From Gammaproteobacteria bacterium (GTDB lineage Bacteria; Pseudomonadota; Gammaproteobacteria; Eutrophobiales; Eutrophobiaceae): a stretch of DNA of 9,627 nucleotides. A program made the position numbers and the translations under genes. This document shows positions 6,601-9,627 of the stretch, in pieces. Under the pieces are notes generated by a model that did not search any database, had not been told where the DNA came from, and saw only the letters and a program-made list of their open reading frames with translations. The DNA lies in the NCBI GenBank assembly GCA_018676275.1, contig JABHFC010000286.1, positions 1 to 9,627 of the forward strand. Reading direction: 5' to 3'. The stretch's first letter is position 1. Every line of letters begins with the position of its first letter.

Positions 6601-7779
6601 CTAATCTCGTCTTAATTTATCTCTAACAGCAATGGGCGTAGGAAATTGTAGGACGATGATATAGGAAGACACGACAAAGGTAATCAATGTCGCTAATTGG
6701 ATCAGATAAGAGGTGTTCTCCCTGATAAAGTGAGATTCCAGCGCAAGTACTGCGATGAGAAATGAAAACTCACTGATTTGTCCCAACCGATACCCCACTT
6801 CCTGTGAAATCATCTTTTTTTCTCCAGCCTTAACAAATAAAAATTTAAACACAGCCGGCTTGATCAGGATAGCTGCCGCTGCAATCAAGGAAGCCGGCAC
6901 GATTATTTCCGCCAGTATGTCCATTTTGAAACTGGCTCCTAATGAGAAAAAGAAAATAATCAGGAAAAAGTCTCGTAAGGGTTTCAGTTTCTCTGCGATA
7001 AAAAAAGCAATAGGACTGGAGGCAAGTACGACACCGGCAATAAAGGCTCCTATTTCATGAGATAAACCCAACAACACCGCCAGTTCTGCTATACCCAAAC
7101 ACCAGGCAATCGCTAACAGAAATATATATTCGTGAATCTGGTCATAGCGTACGATCAAAGGAAGAATCACATACTTTTCCAATATCCAGGCGATAAAAAT
7201 AACCAGCGGCAAGGCTCCTAATTGCCAGACGATATCCATCACGATATTTCCGCCTTTGCCATAACCCTGTAATAACAGTAAAACCAGTATCGCGATTAAA
7301 TCCTGAAGCAATAACACGCTAATTATGATCTGACCTGTGTGCTTGTGATGCAAAGTCGTGGTTGGTAATAATTTGACTCCCAGAATGGTGCTGGAAAACA
7401 TCAGGGCTGCACCTATCAGCATCGCTTCCAATACAGGGTAACCAAAAATGTATCCAATAGTAAATCCGATTAGAGCAAATACTATCGAGCTAAGTAATGT
7501 TGCCCAAAGTGCCTCTCCCAGCATTCTCCACAATTGCTGTGGCAGTAAATCCAGACCAAGCAGATACAACAAAAATATAATGCCGATATTGGAAATATCC
7601 TTAATTAACTCTGCATCATTAACCAGTCCAATCCCCCAGGGTCCCATCAAAATGCCTAAGACAATATAGGCGACAATCATTGCCTGACGCGCAAATAGAG
7701 CAAGCGTCGCCAGTACCGCAGCCCCAGTAAATATCAGAAAGATTGAAAATTCGATCGATGTCTCAGGCAAACTGAACAA
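6601..7779 (-). CDS. CPA2 family cation:proton antiporter (KefB/KefC-like membrane domain)
   Basis: A 392-residue, strongly hydrophobic transporter of the CPA2 (Na+/H+ exchanger, KefB/C-like) family; it should exchange K+ or Na+ for protons across the inner membrane. Family hallmarks: VAYIVLGILMGPWGIGLV (36-53), NIGIIFLLYLLGLDL (64-78), the core FSSTILGVKLLP (128-139), the ion-site pair Q159-D160 in LLLQDLIAI, HEIGAFIAGVVLASSP (241-256), FFFSLGASF (276-284), the conserved Lys in LIKPAV (307) and GQISEFSFLIAVLAL (333-347). It stops after the membrane domain: the C-terminal TrkA_N/RCK domain of KefB and KefC is missing, as in simpler CPA2 members. The start is uncertain. TTG at 7779 has AGGA only 2 nt upstream, while TTG three codons later has it 11 nt upstream; there is no in-frame ATG near. 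It heads the leftward operon; two hairpins lie in its leader. Confidence 0.92.
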   Translation of the reverse strand: MFSLPETSIEFSIFLIFTGAAVLATLALFARQAMIVAYIVLGILMGPWGIGLVNDAELIKDISNIGIIFLLYLLGLDLLPQQLWRMLGEALWATLLSSIVFALIGFTIGYIFGYPVLEAMLIGAALMFSSTILGVKLLPTTTLHHKHTGQIIISVLLLQDLIAILVLLLLQGYGKGGNIVMDIVWQLGALPLVIFIAWILEKYVILPLIVRYDQIHEYIFLLAIAWCLGIAELAVLLGLSHEIGAFIAGVVLASSPIAFFIAEKLKPLRDFFLIIFFFSLGASFKMDILAEIIVPASLIAAAAILIKPAVFKFLFVKAGEKKMISQEVGYRLGQISEFSFLIAVLALESHFIRENTSYLIQLATLITFVVSSYIIVLQFPTPIAVRDKLRRD

Positions 7780-7793
7780 TTTCCTGTTAAATG

Positions 7794-7817
7794 TTTCAGG
7801 GCCAATAAGCCCTGAAA
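7794..7817 (-). promoter_or_regulatory. Perfect 9-bp hairpin in the antiporter leader
   Basis: TTTCAGGGC (7794-7802) and GCCCTGAAA (7809-7817) form a perfect 9-bp stem with a 6-nt loop. In the leftward transcript the hairpin ends 14 nt before the TTG start codon and almost touches the AGGA Shine-Dalgarno (7785-7782). No run of U follows on either strand, so a simple intrinsic terminator is unlikely. Its position suggests an effect on translation initiation or RNA stability, but that is inference. Confidence 0.5.
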
Positions 7818-7858
7818 AGAGTTAATTTAGATAAAACTGATTTGTAAGACGCCACAAA

Positions 7859-7883
7859 GCTGATCAAACCTTAGTTTATCAGC
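7859..7883. promoter_or_regulatory. Imperfect inverted repeat (10-bp stem, one bulge) upstream of the antiporter gene
   Basis: GCTGAT-c-AAAC (7859-7869) pairs with GTTTATCAGC (7874-7883) around the loop CTTA; the stem has 10 pairs and one bulged C. On the minus strand it is followed by TTTGTGG, too poor in U for a confident terminator. It could be the upper hairpin of the antiporter leader, or an operator if the transcription start lies downstream of it. Since the true start of transcription is not known, the role is open. Confidence 0.4.
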
Positions 7884-7989
7884 ATTACAGGCCCTCAATT
7901 ATCAATAATTTATTTTGTAATAAATAGCGGGACTGGTAGGATGAGCAGGTTCGAAATATAAAAAAATAATAGTCTATTTCGTTTCGGAA

Positions 7990-8016
7990 TTTACAAAATA
8001 ATACTACTATTATCAA
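7990..8016 (+). promoter_or_regulatory. Candidate promoter with AT palindrome before the PP2C-FGE gene
   Basis: TTTACA (7990-7995) could be a -35 box and TATCAA (8011-8016) a -10 box, with a short spacer of 15 bp. The spacer overlaps a perfect inverted repeat ATAATA-CTAC-TATTAT (7998-8013). A related element, AATAATAGTCTATT, starts at 7965, 32 bp upstream. The surroundings are very AT-rich, so both the promoter boxes and the palindrome could be chance; this is only the best candidate in the 279-bp gap. Confidence 0.25.
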
Positions 8017-8058
8017 TAGCTTGTAACAATATTTTATTCTGCGCCCGCGAGGAAATAT

Positions 8059-9627
8059 ATGGCACTTCAATTTGAACTGGCCGGATCCCAGATAGATGGC
8101 ACTCGAGGTTATCAGGAAGATGCTTTTCTGATAACAAACCTGACAGACAAAGATGGCAATTCAGCCGCACTCGTCATCGTTGCCGATGGTATGGGTGGTC
8201 ATGCTGCAGGCAACGTTGCCAGTAATATGGCTGTTCAGGCCTTCAATAAACATGTTTCAGCTAATTACCCCACTGATAATCTGTCAGAAGTACTGCGTGA
8301 ATGTGTCCACCAGTCAAACAAGTCCATTAAAGAAACGGTGGCAGAAACCCCTGCCCTGGCTGGAATGGGATGCACCATGGTTGCCGCGGTGCTGGAAGGC
8401 AACAAAATGACCTGGGCCAGTGTCGGTGACAGTCATGTATACCTTATCCGCAATAAAGAATTAGTAAAAAAGAACGACGATCACAGTTATGGGGGCTTTC
8501 TGGATCGAATGGCGGCTTCTGGCACACCGGTTGAACAAGAAGAAGGTTTATCTCGCAATATGCTAATGAGCGCGATAATGGGCGAAGACATAGGCGAGAT
8601 CGACGTTCCGGATCAAGGTTTTGAGCTTGAGCCAGGGGACCGTTTACTGATTTGCAGCGATGGTATGGATACCCTCAGTGCTGGCAAGATCATTCAGTAT
8701 TCAGAGTGGTCGGAATCTACCAAGGAATGTGCAGATGCCCTGATGCAGGCTGTCGAAGATGTCGGTATGCCAAAACAGGATAACACCACAGCGGTAGTGG
8801 TAAATGTGACGGAAAAGCAGGAAACTGCCGCAGTAGTTGAAGCTGCAGCACCAGCTGCGCCCGTTACAGCTGAGTCTGACCCGCTGGATCAGACCGCAGA
8901 AATCGCCGTCGAGTCGGACTCAGCGAGTGAAGAAGCAGAACCCGCTGCAGAAATTTCCTCTGATGAGGAAGATGAAGACGAAGAAAAAAGCGGTAACGGT
9001 ATGATCATTGGTATCGCAGCGGTGGTACTAATAGCTGTCGCCGTTGGTGGATATTTCATGTTTGCCGGAGGCAGCAAGTCAACTCCAGACACTGTTGCCG
9101 TGAGTAGCACATCAGACGCCGATGAAGCTGAAGAAATAGATGCCGCAGTTGATGATATGGATGAGGAAGAAAGTCTGGATGTCGACGATGAAGCAGCCGA
9201 GGCCACGGAATCAACCGAGGTGGCAGCTGCGCCAGCAGCTAAGCCTGAAACCATATCGACAGGTAATGCAAAGGAATTTGCGGATACTTTAAAAGATGGA
9301 AGTGCTGGACCCATGATGGTTGGCATTCCTGCCGGTACATTCGATATGGGTAGTCCGGGTTCGTCACGTCATGCAGATGAACGTCCAAGGCATAGTGTCA
9401 AAGTTGAAAAATTTGCCATTAGTAAACATGAAATTACTTTTGCTGAATACGATAAATATATTAATGCCACCGGAAAAAAACCACCTGAAGACCTTTACAT
9501 GGATCGAGCTACTCATCCGGTTATTTTTGTTACCTGGGATGATGCTTACTACTATGTGAAATGGCTGAGTGAACAAACCGGGCATAAATATAAACTACCC
9601 TCGGAAGCCCAATGGGAATATGCAGCA
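8059..9627 (+). CDS. PP2C phosphatase - transmembrane helix - FGE-sulfatase (SUMF1-like) fusion protein, open at right edge
   Basis: An open frame of 523 codons, with no stop before the window ends. Residues 1 to about 250 are a bacterial PP2C (PPM) Ser/Thr phosphatase with all metal-site aspartates visible: RGYQED (D21), VADGMGGHAAG (D43), SVGDSHVYLIR (D124), CSDGMDTL (D201) and QDNTTAVVV (D241). An Ala/Glu/Asp-rich linker (about 251-314) leads to one transmembrane helix, MIIGIAAVVLIAVAVGGYF (315-333). A second acidic, low-complexity linker (about 340-405) follows, then the start of an FGE-sulfatase/SUMF1-like domain: MVGIPAGTFDMGSPG (420-434), DERPRHSVKVEKFAISKHEI, HPVIFVTWDDA and LPSEAQWEYAA at the edge. 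The phosphatase should be cytoplasmic and the SUMF1-like domain periplasmic. GAGGA (8049-8053), 5 nt before the ATG, fixes the start. The domain's catalytic cysteines would lie beyond the window, so whether it is an enzyme or a sensor cannot be told. Confidence 0.93.
   Translation, partial: MALQFELAGSQIDGTRGYQEDAFLITNLTDKDGNSAALVIVADGMGGHAAGNVASNMAVQAFNKHVSANYPTDNLSEVLRECVHQSNKSIKETVAETPALAGMGCTMVAAVLEGNKMTWASVGDSHVYLIRNKELVKKNDDHSYGGFLDRMAASGTPVEQEEGLSRNMLMSAIMGEDIGEIDVPDQGFELEPGDRLLICSDGMDTLSAGKIIQYSEWSESTKECADALMQAVEDVGMPKQDNTTAVVVNVTEKQETAAVVEAAAPAAPVTAESDPLDQTAEIAVESDSASEEAEPAAEISSDEEDEDEEKSGNGMIIGIAAVVLIAVAVGGYFMFAGGSKSTPDTVAVSSTSDADEAEEIDAAVDDMDEEESLDVDDEAAEATESTEVAAAPAAKPETISTGNAKEFADTLKDGSAGPMMVGIPAGTFDMGSPGSSRHADERPRHSVKVEKFAISKHEITFAEYDKYINATGKKPPEDLYMDRATHPVIFVTWDDAYYYVKWLSEQTGHKYKLPSEAQWEYAA

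Noticed and set aside
7794..7817. Intrinsic terminator
   Set aside because: The 9-bp stem is good, but no U-run follows on either strand, and on the minus strand it is placed directly before a gene start.
7885..8070. Minus-strand open frame of 61 residues
   Set aside because: It lies in the AT-rich intergenic region and overlaps the PP2C start; its product is aromatic and basic low-quality sequence with no family resemblance and no Shine-Dalgarno support.
8153..8410. Plus-strand open frame of 85 residues
   Set aside because: It lies in another frame inside the PP2C domain, whose frame carries all the catalytic motifs.
8889..9326. Minus-strand Ser/Ala-rich open frame of 145 residues
   Set aside because: It is the antisense shadow of the acidic Ala/Glu/Asp linkers of the PP2C-FGE gene; its low-complexity composition follows from that, and the plus-strand frame has clear domains on both sides.

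Overview
The window looks like a chromosomal segment of a gammaproteobacterium, probably marine or aquatic. The base composition is fairly AT-rich by eye. Pointers to that group are a DinF-type MATE transporter, a tiny DUF3012 lipoprotein (known mainly from Gammaproteobacteria) and a MoxR / DUF58 / TgpA-type transglutaminase cluster like that of Pseudomonas. There is no rRNA, tRNA, insertion sequence or CRISPR array. The genus cannot be fixed from sequence alone.

Layout. (1) 1-648, minus strand: N-terminal 216 residues of a DinF-like MATE exporter, running off the left edge. (2) 649-939: divergent intergenic region almost filled by a degenerate tandem array with a strict 31-bp period (670-933). 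(3) 940-5276, plus strand: a tight three-gene operon (gaps of 6 nt and an ATGA overlap) encoding a MoxR AAA+ ATPase, a DUF58 membrane protein and a membrane-anchored transglutaminase. (4) 5281-7779, minus strand: a convergent operon read from right to left: CPA2 cation/proton antiporter, an unrecognised membrane-anchored or secreted protein, a carboxymuconolactone-decarboxylase-like/Rieske fusion, and a 55-residue DUF3012 lipoprotein that is too short for ordinary ORF cut-offs. (5) 7780-8058: divergent intergenic region with two hairpins in the antiporter leader and AT-rich palindromes near the start of the rightward gene. (6) 8059-9627+, plus strand: a large protein, open at the right edge, joining a PP2C Ser/Thr phosphatase, an acidic linker, one transmembrane helix, a second acidic linker and an FGE-sulfatase (SUMF1-like) domain.

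How the genes may work together. The MoxR/DUF58/TgpA trio is a known conserved unit in which the AAA+ ATPase is thought to act as a chaperone for membrane or periplasmic partners. The antiporter operon mixes ion homeostasis with a redox (Rieske) protein and two small envelope proteins; its common purpose is unknown. The PP2C-FGE protein suggests transmembrane control of a Ser/Thr phosphorylation circuit, whose kinase may lie beyond the right edge.

The two strongest leads are the 31-bp phased array between dinF and moxR and the PP2C-TM-FGE fusion.
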